From Oribacterium sp. C9 (GTDB lineage Bacteria; Bacillota; Clostridia; Lachnospirales; Lachnospiraceae), in NCBI RefSeq assembly GCF_002007235.1, contig NZ_MUHW01000015.1, positions 1-64,000 on the forward strand: DNA of 64,000 nucleotides, read 5' to 3'. Positions 16,310 through 25,781 of this stretch are shown piece after piece. Numbering within the stretch: the stretch's first letter is position 1; each line of letters starts with the position of its first letter. The notes beneath the pieces were generated by a model. That model searched no databases, was not told the origin of the DNA, and worked only from the letters and a program-made list of their open reading frames with translations. The translations under genes and the position numbers were made by a program.

Positions 16310-16504
16310 ATCTGCTCTTTTCAGCATGTAATACAGAAAAAGATTTGTCCTACAATCCGGAAGGACTGCAAAAAAATAACGTCAAATGTAAAAATCACCT
16401 GTTTATGCAAATGACCCTTCAGTTGAACGTCTCTTGTCTCCCACAACCGCAAAATATTTTCATGAGATAATCATAACTCATACAGAGGCTTTTAACAACA
16501 CAAA

Positions 16505-16523
16505 ATTGTGCTATGTGCACAAT
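16505..16523. promoter_or_regulatory. Inverted repeat, possible operator
   Basis: Perfect palindrome ATTGTGC-TATGT-GCACAAT, centred about 32 nt upstream of the -35 of the plus-strand promoter. Size and symmetry fit a dimeric regulator site; the regulator is unknown. Confidence 0.5.
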
Positions 16524-16545
16524 AAAAATAATGATTGTTAATAAT

Positions 16546-16574
16546 TAGACATTAAAAATATACAATAATACTAT
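16546..16574 (+). promoter_or_regulatory. Candidate promoter of the secreted-protein gene
   Basis: -35 TAGACA (16546-16551), 17-nt spacer, -10 TACTAT (16569-16574). The start codon is about 145 nt downstream, giving a long 5' untranslated region. Confidence 0.5.
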
Positions 16575-16719
16575 GGCATTAAATGAGAAAGGTGAAAATA
16601 GATATAGCGGCATAGGCTTTAAGACTTAATAATTTGGCATGATTGACGATGTATAAATTGAAGTGGATTGCGATTGCGGTGGTTTTTTCTTAAATTCTCG
16701 CCGGAAAGGAGATTAAGTA

Positions 16720-17952
16720 ATGATAAAAGTGTTCAAAAAGCGAATCGCCATTATCATGGCTATGACTATGCTGCTGGCTGCTCTCCCGTTTACGACGGCC
16801 TATGCTAAAACAAACAAAAAAACCGGAATTTCCGAAGGCTCTTCTGAAAATAGTTCATCGAGCTCCTATGTAGGAACTACTAAGGATAATGTTTATGAAA
16901 ATGAATATATAGGTTACAGGGTCGCACTTCCAAAGGGATATTCTTATGCAGGCGCAAAGGCTCTTGCTGAAGAAAATGGATATTCGGTTGATTTTATTAC
17001 TGACAGCGATGCGGTACTAAAAAAGATAAGAAATGGTGAAACAATTACTGTCGCATATGCTGAAAGTGATACAGACTATGGAAATATGAATATCGGCCTG
17101 GTGAAGGACGATACCGTGTATTCAAGTGAGAAGGAAGTCTTTGAGCTTGTTCGGGACGAGATAAAAGAAGGTCTTCAGGGAGCAGGAATGACTCTTCGTG
17201 ATTCAAGTATCAATAAATCCTATATCGCCGGAGAAAAACGAAATGTCATTTATCTGCATTCGACTCTTGATGAGTATGATGTAGATATCCATCAAAAGAT
17301 AGTTATGCTGTCAAAAGACGGGTACTGGATGATCATAACTGTTTCGGTTTTTGGTGATGAAGCGGCAGCGGATGAATTCTTGGACAAAATAGAAAAAATC
17401 GGCAATACGGCTTCATCTGAGAATATTGTTGGTACTGTAAAGAAGAACGTCTATATAAATGAGTATGTTGGATATAAAGTAACTCTTCCTGACGGATACA
17501 AGTTTGCAGACTCTGAGGAACTTGCCGAAATGAATGGAGTCACAACGGATGTTATGGATGATTATGATGAGATCATGAAGGTAATCAATTCAAACAATTC
17601 ATTTGTTGCGGCCTATGCAATGAATGATGCTAAAGAGATTTTTGAATTAAGAGTATTGAAGTACGATGATCCGGCTTCTATAGACGATTATCTTTTTGGT
17701 GATGATATGCAGAATTATTACAGGCAGTTTTATAAAGATACCGGCTATACAGTTAAGGATATAAACATAAAAAAAGAAACTGTTGCCGGAGACAAACATA
17801 AGGTTATGTCCATACAGACTGTAAAGGGAGAAACAACATTTTGCGGAAAGAGCTTATATGTTGGAGAAAAGGATTATTTCCTATTCATCAGCACTTCGAA
17901 CTACAGTAAGAACGGTGCAGATTCTATGCTGGGATCAATTGAAAAACTGTGA
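16720..17952 (+). CDS. Secreted protein with duplicated domain, unknown function
   Basis: A 410-residue exported protein on the strand opposite to its neighbours. Residues 1-29 are a signal peptide (KKR, hydrophobic core, cleavage near AYA-KT), then a Ser-rich stretch. Two tandem copies of a ~175-residue domain follow: copy 1 about 45-225 starts VGTTKDNVYENEYIGYRVALPKGY, copy 2 about 235-410 starts VGTVKKNVYINEYVGYKVTLPDGY; both end in a predicted strand-helix with ...IEKI/IEKL. No transmembrane anchor or LPxTG. I do not recognise the domain; it may resemble small secreted proteins in Clostridia that follow an export signal with an N-E-Y-x-G-Y motif. AGGAG is 8 nt upstream of the ATG. Role in the flanking glycerol genes is not evident. 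Confidence 0.75.
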   Translation: MIKVFKKRIAIIMAMTMLLAALPFTTAYAKTNKKTGISEGSSENSSSSSYVGTTKDNVYENEYIGYRVALPKGYSYAGAKALAEENGYSVDFITDSDAVLKKIRNGETITVAYAESDTDYGNMNIGLVKDDTVYSSEKEVFELVRDEIKEGLQGAGMTLRDSSINKSYIAGEKRNVIYLHSTLDEYDVDIHQKIVMLSKDGYWMIITVSVFGDEAAADEFLDKIEKIGNTASSENIVGTVKKNVYINEYVGYKVTLPDGYKFADSEELAEMNGVTTDVMDDYDEIMKVINSNNSFVAAYAMNDAKEIFELRVLKYDDPASIDDYLFGDDMQNYYRQFYKDTGYTVKDINIKKETVAGDKHKVMSIQTVKGETTFCGKSLYVGEKDYFLFISTSNYSKNGADSMLGSIEKL

Positions 17953-17967
17953 GATATTAAAGAGAAA

Positions 17968-18005
17968 GAGCCGAAACCGGGACTGGGCTGGTTTCGGCTC
18001 TGTTT
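17968..18005. terminator. Bidirectional terminator
   Basis: Stem GAGCCGAAACC / GGTTTCGGCTC with an 11-nt loop; T-rich on both sides (TGTTT on plus, TTTCTCTTT on minus). Serves the convergent secreted-protein and DUF1667 genes. Confidence 0.8.
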
Positions 18006-18015
18006 AAATATAGTT

Positions 18016-18384
18016 TTATCCTGCGATTGAGATATTTCTTGTGGCAATTACAGAAACTCCTGTATCAGCCACGTTCTCGATAAGTATATCTCCGATGTTT
18101 ATCGGAGCCTTGCATACTGCATGATTTATGTCATGCATAACGGAAAAAATCTTGTCCTTTGGGATATCGCTGGCGGTCTTACAGGAAACACGCTCCTTGT
18201 CGCCGTCCTTTACAGCTATGGTTGAGGTCACGATTCTGGTAGGATCAGTGACCTCTTTTCTTGCGTATATATCACCTCTCTTACAGGTGTTTCCGGAAAC
18301 GGATACGACCTCGCCCTTTTCCATCTCGACTGTTACCTGGCAGCCCATCGGACAGCCGATACATGTTAAATGTCTCTGTTCCAT
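18016..18384 (-). CDS. DUF1667 protein, third subunit of glycerol-oxidising flavoenzyme set
   Basis: A 122-residue DUF1667 (COG3862) protein. Cys-rich N-terminus TCIGCPMGCQ (C8, C11, C15) and NTCKRGDIYA (C33) could bind an iron-sulfur cluster; CKTA and CKAP follow. In Clostridia this small protein is almost always encoded with the two FAD proteins found upstream here, in place of GlpB/GlpC. It is presumed to help pass electrons from glycerol 3-phosphate oxidation, but no biochemistry is known to me. It is separated from the upstream flavoprotein by 138 nt without a clear terminator. Confidence 0.85.
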   Translation of the reverse strand: MEQRHLTCIGCPMGCQVTVEMEKGEVVSVSGNTCKRGDIYARKEVTDPTRIVTSTIAVKDGDKERVSCKTASDIPKDKIFSVMHDINHAVCKAPINIGDILIENVADTGVSVIATRNISIAG

Positions 18385-18522
18385 ATGATTATTCTCCTTC
18401 CGAAAATTCTGGAACTATTATAACTATCTATAACTCTGTTCTTGCTTGCTTTCCGGATCAAAACTTAAAAACAAGCCTCAGGAATTTACATAAATTAAGG
18501 ATGATTCCAAATCCCCTCTGTT

Positions 18523-19791
18523 TTACTCTTTTTCTATCTTAATGGTTATGCTGTCCATATCAGGTCTTGCCAATAGATCTTCCTTCTTAACGATTACCTG
18601 TTCCATTTCGCCCGGCGCGAGGATCTGACGCTTTCTGTGCTGAACACGCTCCTCACCGTAGTAGACGCTTACATAGGAATCCTTGTAAACATCACCGACT
18701 CTGAAACGAACTGTGAGGTTATCATCCATACGGCCCGGATCGATGGTTGAAGGAACTGTATATCTTGCACCGTCTGTTGCAGCGAGCTTGATTATTTTAC
18801 CTGAAGCGTTGCTGTCGAGAAGTCCGTTCACATATTTAACGGCATTGAGACCTGCACGGCCTGCCTCTTCAGAAACATAGTCAACGAGATCATGAACGTG
18901 GAGAACATTACCACAGGCGAAAACACCCGGGATGTTTGTCTCCAGACTCTCATTAACAACAGGACCAGAAGTGATGCGGCTCATCTCAACACCTGCTGAC
19001 TGTGAAAGCTCATTCTCAGGAATGAGACCGCAGGAAAGAAGAAGTGTGTCGCAGGTGTAGCGCTCTTCTGTTCCCGGAACCGGCTTTCTGTCAGGACCCA
19101 CCTCAGCGATGGTAACTGCAGTGATGTGCTCTCTTCCCTCGATATCTATAACTGTGTGTGAAAGCTTGAGAGGAATGCCGTAATCGTCAAGACACTGAAC
19201 GATGTTTCTCTTGAGACCGCCGGAGTAAGGCATGAGCTCTGCCACTACCTTTACCTTTGCGCCTTCCAGTGTCATACGTCTTGCCATGATGAGGCCAATG
19301 TCTCCGGAACCGAGTATTACGACCTCTCTTCCAGGCATATATCCCTCGATGTTAACAAGTCTCTGAGCGGTACCTGCCGAGAAGATTCCTGCAGGTCTGT
19401 AGCCAGGGATATTGAGAGCTCCTCTCGGACGCTCGCGGCAGCCCATGGCGAGGATAACTGACTTCGCCTGGATCTGGAACATACCGTCTTCCTTGTTCAT
19501 GGCGGTGATGACCTTTTCAGGTGATATGTCCATGACCATGGTATTTAACTTGTATTCGATTCCCAGCTCAAGCGCCTGTGTTATGAAACGTCCTGCGTAC
19601 TCGGGACCTGTGAGCTCCTCCTTGAAGGTGTGGAGACCGAAACCGTTATGTATGCACTGATTGAGGATTCCTCCGAGCTCTGAGTCTCTTTCAAGGATCA
19701 GAATGCTGTCGCAGCCTGCATTCTTTGCGGCTACTGCTGCGGCAAGACCTGCGGGGCCGCCGCCTACTATTACGATGTCAATTGTATTCAT
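18523..19791 (-). CDS. NAD(P)/FAD-dependent oxidoreductase of the glycerol cluster
   Basis: A 422-residue pyridine-nucleotide-disulfide-type flavoprotein without the redox CxxC. The FAD motif VIVGGGPAGLAAAVAAKNAG begins at residue 6. The second Rossmann motif VVILGSGDIGLIMARRM is near 150. CNGxFACGN-like sequence GVFACGNVLHVHDLVDYVSEEAG is near 295, followed by a ~100-residue C-terminal extension. It starts within an ATGA overlap at the end of the preceding dehydrogenase gene, so the two are coupled and probably form a complex that moves electrons from FADH2 to NAD or another acceptor. Confidence 0.85.
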   Translation of the reverse strand: MNTIDIVIVGGGPAGLAAAVAAKNAGCDSILILERDSELGGILNQCIHNGFGLHTFKEELTGPEYAGRFITQALELGIEYKLNTMVMDISPEKVITAMNKEDGMFQIQAKSVILAMGCRERPRGALNIPGYRPAGIFSAGTAQRLVNIEGYMPGREVVILGSGDIGLIMARRMTLEGAKVKVVAELMPYSGGLKRNIVQCLDDYGIPLKLSHTVIDIEGREHITAVTIAEVGPDRKPVPGTEERYTCDTLLLSCGLIPENELSQSAGVEMSRITSGPVVNESLETNIPGVFACGNVLHVHDLVDYVSEEAGRAGLNAVKYVNGLLDSNASGKIIKLAATDGARYTVPSTIDPGRMDDNLTVRFRVGDVYKDSYVSVYYGEERVQHRKRQILAPGEMEQVIVKKEDLLARPDMDSITIKIEKE

Positions 19792-21233
19792 TCTGCTACC
19801 TCCTTGGAGTGTTCAAGAACAATGTTTGATTTTCCGCCGCTCTTTGTGATCTCTGTGAGCGGAAGTCCCAGCTCTCTGGAAAGGATATCCATGACACGAG
19901 GGCTGCAGAAGCCTGACTGGCAGCGTCCCATGCCGGCACGGGTCCTTCTCTTTACGCCGTCAAGAGAACGGGCACCGAGAGGTCTGTGGATCGCATCAAG
20001 TATCTCACCCTCTGTAACTGACTCGCATCTGCAGATGATCTGTCCGTAGGCAGGTTCCTTTTTGATGAGCTCGTTTCTCTCTTCAAGTGTGAGCTTCTTT
20101 GGATCGAGGATATCTTTTCTTGTGCCTATCCAGTTTTCCTTCTTTGTGAGCCCCATCTTGTCACGAAGGAGATCTGCGATGTACTCTCCGATGGCAGGTG
20201 AGCTTGTGAGTCCAGGAGACTCGATACCTGCACAGTCGATAAAGCCCGGTGCATCCTTGACTTCTCCGAGGATGAACTCGTGATGATCTTCATGGGCACG
20301 AAGTCCTGAGAAGGATGTGATAACTGATCTTAAAGGCAGGTTCTTTACGTTCTCGGAAGCCTTTGCTGAGATCTCATTGAGACCGAACTGTGTAGTATTT
20401 GTGGCATCCTTGTCTTCCTGATCTATAGCTGTAGGACCTACCAGAAGGTTACCGTGTACTGTAGGTGCTACGAGGATTCCCTTACCGTACTTGGTAGGCT
20501 GCGGGAATATGGTATGACTTACGTGATCGCCGACTGTTCTGTCCAGGAGATAATACTCTCCGCGGCGCTCGATGATATTGATCTTTTCGGAGCTTACCAT
20601 GTTGTGGAACACATCTGCGTAAACGCCGGCAGCATTGACAACATATTTTGCTGTGTACTCGCCGTTGTTGGTGCGGATATGCCAGAGACCGTCTTCCTTT
20701 CTCTCGAGCTTCTCAACACGGGTGTTGAAACGGAAGTCTACGCCGTTGACATTGGCGTTCTCAGCCATGGCGATGTTCAGCTTGAAAGGACATATGATAC
20801 CGGCTGTTTCTGCGTAAAGAGCGCCCTTCACATCATCGGAGATGTTCGGCTCCATCTCGAGAGCCTCTTCTCTTGAAAGAAGCTTCATGCCCGGAACACC
20901 GTTCTTCACGCCTCTGTCATAGAGATCCTTAAGTCCCGGAAGCAGCTCCTCGTGGATGCATACAACGAGGGAACCGTTTCTCTTGAAAGGAATGTCCAGA
21001 TCCTTGCATAACTGGTCCATCATCTCGTTTCCGCGGACATTCATCTTTGCCATATTGGAGCCAGGCTCACAGTCATATCCTGCATGGATGATGGCACTGT
21101 TTGCCTTGGAGGTTCCGCAGCATACATCTTCTTCTTTTTCAAGTACGCATACTTCGGTCTGATAGCGGGAAAGCTCTCTCGCCACAGCCGCGCCGGTTAC
21201 GCCGGCACCGATAACGATTACATCATAAGTCAT
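19788..21233 (-). CDS. glpA: Glycerol-3-phosphate dehydrogenase-like flavoprotein with BFD [2Fe-2S] domain
   Basis: A 481-residue DAO-superfamily enzyme expected to oxidise glycerol 3-phosphate to dihydroxyacetone phosphate. FAD motif VIGAGVTGAAVARELS is at 6-21; CCGTSKANSAIIHAGYD and GIESPGLTSSPAIGEY are family phrases. The C-terminus (about 385-460) is a BFD-like [2Fe-2S] domain: IICRCESVTEGEI and GMGRCQSGFCSP give the CxC...Cx4C ligands. This is the GlpA/YgaF-like class found with DUF1667. Overlaps the next flavoprotein by 4 nt and lies 64 nt downstream of glpK, completing glycerol to triose-phosphate conversion. Catabolic substrate inferred from neighbours. Confidence 0.85.
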   Translation of the reverse strand: MTYDVIVIGAGVTGAAVARELSRYQTEVCVLEKEEDVCCGTSKANSAIIHAGYDCEPGSNMAKMNVRGNEMMDQLCKDLDIPFKRNGSLVVCIHEELLPGLKDLYDRGVKNGVPGMKLLSREEALEMEPNISDDVKGALYAETAGIICPFKLNIAMAENANVNGVDFRFNTRVEKLERKEDGLWHIRTNNGEYTAKYVVNAAGVYADVFHNMVSSEKINIIERRGEYYLLDRTVGDHVSHTIFPQPTKYGKGILVAPTVHGNLLVGPTAIDQEDKDATNTTQFGLNEISAKASENVKNLPLRSVITSFSGLRAHEDHHEFILGEVKDAPGFIDCAGIESPGLTSSPAIGEYIADLLRDKMGLTKKENWIGTRKDILDPKKLTLEERNELIKKEPAYGQIICRCESVTEGEILDAIHRPLGARSLDGVKRRTRAGMGRCQSGFCSPRVMDILSRELGLPLTEITKSGGKSNIVLEHSKEVAE

Positions 21234-21296
21234 ATTCTATCCTCCCTTTTAAGAACTTATGCCCATAATATTTTGCTTTGCAAAGGGCTGTCTAAC

Positions 21297-22799
<1,503 letters not shown>

Positions 22800-22972
22800 C
22801 TAGATGTCCTCCTGTTCTCGGATAGTTGATAATTTAGTTAGTGTTCTTTTTATATAGTATTTGCATATTCCGGACTCTTCCGTCAGTGCTTCGATATTTT
22901 CTTTATGAGATGAAGCTGTACTGAGATATCACCGGTGAAAAATCGTGAAGGGCTTTCATAGAGTGGGCCGCT

Positions 22973-23548
22973 TTACATTTCCCAGATAGACTGATTTGTG
23001 GTTGATATCGAAATAACGCCGTTGTTCAGGGCGTTTAGCACCTCTGTCTTGTTGGTGATGAGTCCGCTGGCCATAAGGCGAACTCTCGATATCTTTCTTA
23101 TCTTCTCGAAAAATTCGGGAAGCAGTATGCCCGGAAGTACTTCGATGATGTCGGGCTGTACATCTGCATGGCTCTGTTTTTCCACGTTCTGAAGAGCTAT
23201 ACTGTCCAGCATGAAAAATCTCAGTATGGTGTTGAGCCCCAGCTCCTTGGCATGCTTTATGAGGTTTGGCTTTGTGGTGATGATACCGTCTGCCGCAGTG
23301 TAGTTTCTGATGAAATCAAGAGAAACTTCTTTTGAAGAAAGTCCGTTTATCAGGTCAACATGGATGACCACGGTCTTTCCTGCATTCTTGATGCGATCCA
23401 CGATCTTCGGGATGCTGCAGACATCACCATAGAGAACGAATATGACGCCAATGTCTGTTTCCAGACACTTTTCAAGTCCGGCGTCATCCTTGATGGCTGC
23501 GATGATCGGATTGTTTTCAATTTGTTCGATGAATTCTTTTCTTTGCAT
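22973..23548 (-). CDS. glpP: Glycerol-3-phosphate-responsive antiterminator
   Basis: A 191-residue GlpP-family TIM-barrel-like protein. In Bacillus, GlpP binds glycerol 3-phosphate and the nascent glp leader RNA, preventing termination and stabilising mRNA. Recognisable phrases: NPIIAAIKD near the start, VFVLYGDVCSIPKIVDRIK, VHVDLINGLSSKEVSLDFI, DGIITTKPNLIKHAKELGLNTILRFFMLDSIAL, EVLPGILLPEFFEKI, and ASGLITNKTEVLNALNNG. It is first in the glpP-glpK-flavoprotein series and its own leader contains an intrinsic terminator (23611-23680), so autoregulation by antitermination is likely. Confidence 0.93.
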   Translation of the reverse strand: MQRKEFIEQIENNPIIAAIKDDAGLEKCLETDIGVIFVLYGDVCSIPKIVDRIKNAGKTVVIHVDLINGLSSKEVSLDFIRNYTAADGIITTKPNLIKHAKELGLNTILRFFMLDSIALQNVEKQSHADVQPDIIEVLPGILLPEFFEKIRKISRVRLMASGLITNKTEVLNALNNGVISISTTNQSIWEM

Positions 23549-23610
23549 AGATGATTCCTCAACATGTAAATTTTTCGCTGCTTGAACTGAACGTATCCGA
23601 ATTTACGCAC

Positions 23611-23680
23611 AAAAAAAGAGAGTATACGCAAGTAAGCAGCCTGTATAAACTGCTCACTGCCATACTCTCTACTCTCTACG
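23611..23680 (-). promoter_or_regulatory. glpP leader terminator / likely GlpP antitermination target
   Basis: On the minus strand AGAGAGTAT / ATACTCTCT closes an extended hairpin whose inner arms GCAGTGAGCAG and CTGCTTACTTGC also pair. TTTTTTT follows immediately, about 60 nt before the glpP start. A terminator between promoter and coding region of an antiterminator gene is the arrangement expected for GlpP control. A weak promoter (TTGTAT-17-TAAAAT) lies just upstream near 23700-23735. Confidence 0.7.
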
Positions 23681-23838
23681 GCAAAATATTTATGAACCTA
23701 TTTTAGCACCTGAAGAAAGGCAATACAACATAAAACAGTTTAAAGATTAAAAAAAACTTCTATATGGTCGTAAATGACCTGCATAATCTGCCACAAGTCA
23801 TATGATAGCTTATTTAAACTGTTCTTCCAAGAATCGAG

Positions 23839-24546
23839 TTAAATGATTTCCAAAGTCTCTATTCCCTCCATATTTTCGAAATCCTGAAAGAGGGAATCAA
23901 ATTGAGCATTATCAACTTTTATGCTGTGAGATTCCAGATAGATAACAGCGGAACGCAGAGAAAAGTCACCTGTGTTCTCGCCTCGGCTGAGTTGGATGCT
24001 CTCGATACCTATCCCCTTCTCTCTCAGCATGGAGAAGACTTTGTCAAGGATGGTATCCGAGGAATACTCTATGTAAATGATCTTTTTTGGCATCCGTTTG
24101 GTGAGCCAGTATTCCAGTCTTGAGAAGACTAGCTCCGACAGGAGTATAAGAATGGTTGCCAGTATACCGCCCTCATAGAAGCCGCCTCCGAAGCAGAGAC
24201 CTATGATGGCACAGGTCCAGAGTCCTGCTGATGTGGTGAGTCCGCGAACCTGATTTTTCGGGGTCATGATGATGGCACCGGCACCGATAAAACCTATACC
24301 CGCCACCACCTGGGCACCGAGACGGGACATATCCGTACTGTAGTGGAGATTTATGGAGAGATATTGTCCTGTAAGGCTTGTTATGCAGGCGCCAAGGCAG
24401 ATCAGTATGTGGGTACGGAAACCTGCAGGACGGCGTTTGTATTCGCGTTCAATGCCTATGATCCCGCTGCAGATGACCGCCAGAAACATTCGGAAAAACA
24501 CGGATGTAAAATTTATATCTCGAAAATAATATAACTCATTGATCAT
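23839..24546 (-). CDS. MgtC/SapB family membrane protein
   Basis: A 235-residue MgtC-family protein. Four or five N-terminal membrane helices carry family phrases IGIEREYKRRPAGFRTHILICLGAC, RLGAQVVAGIGFIGAGAIIM, and VRGLTTSAGLWTCAIIGLCFGGG. A soluble ACT-like C-terminal domain follows from about 150. MgtC proteins affect magnesium homeostasis and membrane ATP synthase activity in some bacteria; the role in Clostridia is unclear. The ATG at 24546 is chosen because GAGG lies 9 nt upstream; an upstream ATG at 24564 would overlap the previous gene by 14 nt. It follows a paralogue by 4 nt. Confidence 0.88.
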   Translation of the reverse strand: MINELYYFRDINFTSVFFRMFLAVICSGIIGIEREYKRRPAGFRTHILICLGACITSLTGQYLSINLHYSTDMSRLGAQVVAGIGFIGAGAIIMTPKNQVRGLTTSAGLWTCAIIGLCFGGGFYEGGILATILILLSELVFSRLEYWLTKRMPKKIIYIEYSSDTILDKVFSMLREKGIGIESIQLSRGENTGDFSLRSAVIYLESHSIKVDNAQFDSLFQDFENMEGIETLEII

Positions 24547-24550
24547 AGTT

Positions 24551-25288
24551 CTATACCTCATCAATCATGGAAATGCAGTCAAGCTCTGAAAGCTTTTTGA
24601 TGATATCTGTGTGGTTCATCCTTTTGGGGAGCTGCATGAGAAGGACTGCGCTCGGATTGATACCGGTCTTCGGCTGTCCCCTGTCCACATCTACATCATA
24701 TATCTTTATACCCAGACGTTTAATATAGAGAAGGATCTGTTTTAGATCCGTTCCGTAGGAATACTCTATGAATATATTGATATTTCTTGAGTTGGAAATG
24801 ATACTTCGTGAGATGGTCCCGAAAAAGACATTGCATATGAGGATCATGAGGAAAGCGAAAAGCACACACTCGTAGAATCCGGCACCTATCACTATACCTG
24901 TACAGCCGGAAGCCCAGAGACTGGCTGCAGTGGTGAGTCCACGGACCTTCTGCTTTTTGTTGACGATAATTGTACCGGCGCTCAGGAAACCGATTCCGTT
25001 TATGACCTGGGCGGAATATCTGGATACATCAAGCTTTATGGAGTATGTGTTTATGATATCTGTCCAGTGTGAGTACATCATAAAAATTTCATACTGACTC
25101 AGGAGCATGGTGAGTGCTGCGCCGATGCAGACTATCATGTGCGTGCGCATGCCGGCGGCATTTCTGGTGCGTGTTCGTTCCATGCCGATAAAGGCACCCA
25201 GAAATAAGGCCAGTATAAGCCTCAGGGTGACAGAGAAAAAATTGAACTGGTGGATATAAATATAGAAATCACGTGCCATAAATAACAA
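24551..25288 (-). CDS. MgtC/SapB family membrane protein, paralogue
   Basis: A 245-residue paralogue of the next gene with the same order of features: FIGMERTRTRNAAGMRTHMIVCIGAA, RYSAQVINGIGFLSAGTIIV, VRGLTTAASLWASGCTGIVIGAG, then a cytosolic ACT-like domain. Residues equivalent to the functional MgtC Asp are not obvious. The pair forms an operon and may act as heteromers. The leader (25289-25502) contains two extended -10 boxes and a terminator-like hairpin, so expression is probably controlled by attenuation or by two promoters. Confidence 0.88.
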   Translation of the reverse strand: MLFMARDFYIYIHQFNFFSVTLRLILALFLGAFIGMERTRTRNAAGMRTHMIVCIGAALTMLLSQYEIFMMYSHWTDIINTYSIKLDVSRYSAQVINGIGFLSAGTIIVNKKQKVRGLTTAASLWASGCTGIVIGAGFYECVLFAFLMILICNVFFGTISRSIISNSRNINIFIEYSYGTDLKQILLYIKRLGIKIYDVDVDRGQPKTGINPSAVLLMQLPKRMNHTDIIKKLSELDCISMIDEV

Positions 25289-25370
25289 AGAGAGACCCTG
25301 AATAAAAAATATACCAGCAGTCTCTAATCTCCTTACAATATACTATTCTCACGAACAAGTTAATGATTTA

Positions 25371-25376
25371 AGTATA
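25371..25376 (-). promoter_or_regulatory. Extended -10 box proximal to the mgtC pair
   Basis: Minus strand TGCTATACTTAAATCA; TGnTATACT is an extended -10. The same 16 bases, with one change, recur at 25494-25502. The start codon of the first mgtC gene is about 85 nt downstream. Confidence 0.5.
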
Positions 25377-25384
25377 GCACATAA

Positions 25385-25493
25385 TAAAAACCCCTCAAGC
25401 TTAAGATATAGGGAGGACAAACTTGAGGGATTCTTACTGTAATCGATGCCATTGGATTGGTCACATCAATTTTTGTTTTTCTTTTGTGACTTA
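25385..25493 (-). ncRNA. Candidate small RNA or attenuated leader upstream of mgtC pair
   Basis: About 105 nt between the distal extended -10 (25494-25502) and a terminator-like hairpin. The hairpin arms CCCTCAAG and CTTGAGGG enclose a ~22-nt loop and are followed by GTTTTTATT. Inside is a stem-loop ATTGATG-TGA-CCA-ATCCAA-TGG-CATCGAT whose design matches the pyrC leader. It could be a free small RNA or the truncated form of an attenuated mgtC mRNA. It does not match the M-box consensus. Confidence 0.45.
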
Positions 25494-25502
25494 AGTATAG
25501 CA
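25494..25502 (-). promoter_or_regulatory. Extended -10 box distal to the mgtC pair
   Basis: TGCTATACT on the minus strand, preceded by two TTGTGAC direct repeats and followed by GTCACAA, so operator-like symmetry surrounds it. A -35 is not obvious. Confidence 0.5.
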
Positions 25503-25643
25503 ACATAAATGTCACAATAGTGTCACAAATTAAGTAAAACATTGCGATTTGTTTAAAAAAATTACAAATATTTTACTTTGCATTAAGTATATCGACAGAG
25601 GGATTCGGAGTATTAGCACAAAATGAAAAAGATTTTGAGTTTA

Positions 25644-25675
25644 TTTGAGACCATGCATATGCGCATGGTCTCAAA
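25644..25675 (-). terminator. Hairpin after pyrC, probable terminator
   Basis: Perfect 13-bp stem TTTGAGACCATGC / GCATGGTCTCAAA with a 6-nt loop, on the minus strand followed after 12 nt by CTTTTT. The T-tract is imperfect. Confidence 0.6.
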
Positions 25676-25691
25676 TGATTTAGCTGTATAT

Positions 25692-25781
25692 GATTCAGTT
25701 CGCAGTATCTTCGTGCACTATAATTCCGTTGCAGATGATTCAGTTCGCAGTATCTTCGTACACTATAATTCCGCGGCAGAT
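25692..25781. repeat. 45-bp tandem duplication over the pyrC 3' end
   Basis: Copies 25692-25736 and 25737-25781 share all but a few bases (starting GATTCAGTTCGCAGTATCTT). The copy at higher coordinates encodes the last residues of PyrC and its stop at 25740; the other is untranslated, still preserving a reading GIIVHEDTAN plus stop. Confidence 0.9.

Larger units (their letters stand above)
16191..16719. other. Divergent intergenic region (phosphodiesterase / secreted protein)
   Basis: About 530 AT-rich bases that must contain promoters in both directions. A plus-strand promoter (16546-16574) and an inverted repeat (16505-16523) are recognisable. One copy of the dispersed TGAC/GTCAAAAGT motif is at 16291-16309. 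I could not find a convincing minus-strand promoter for the phosphodiesterase operon. Confidence 0.55.

Noticed and set aside
25289-25502. M-box magnesium riboswitch upstream of the mgtC pair
   Set aside because: Expected by gene function, but the sequence lacks the conserved M-box core; the hairpins seen are different.
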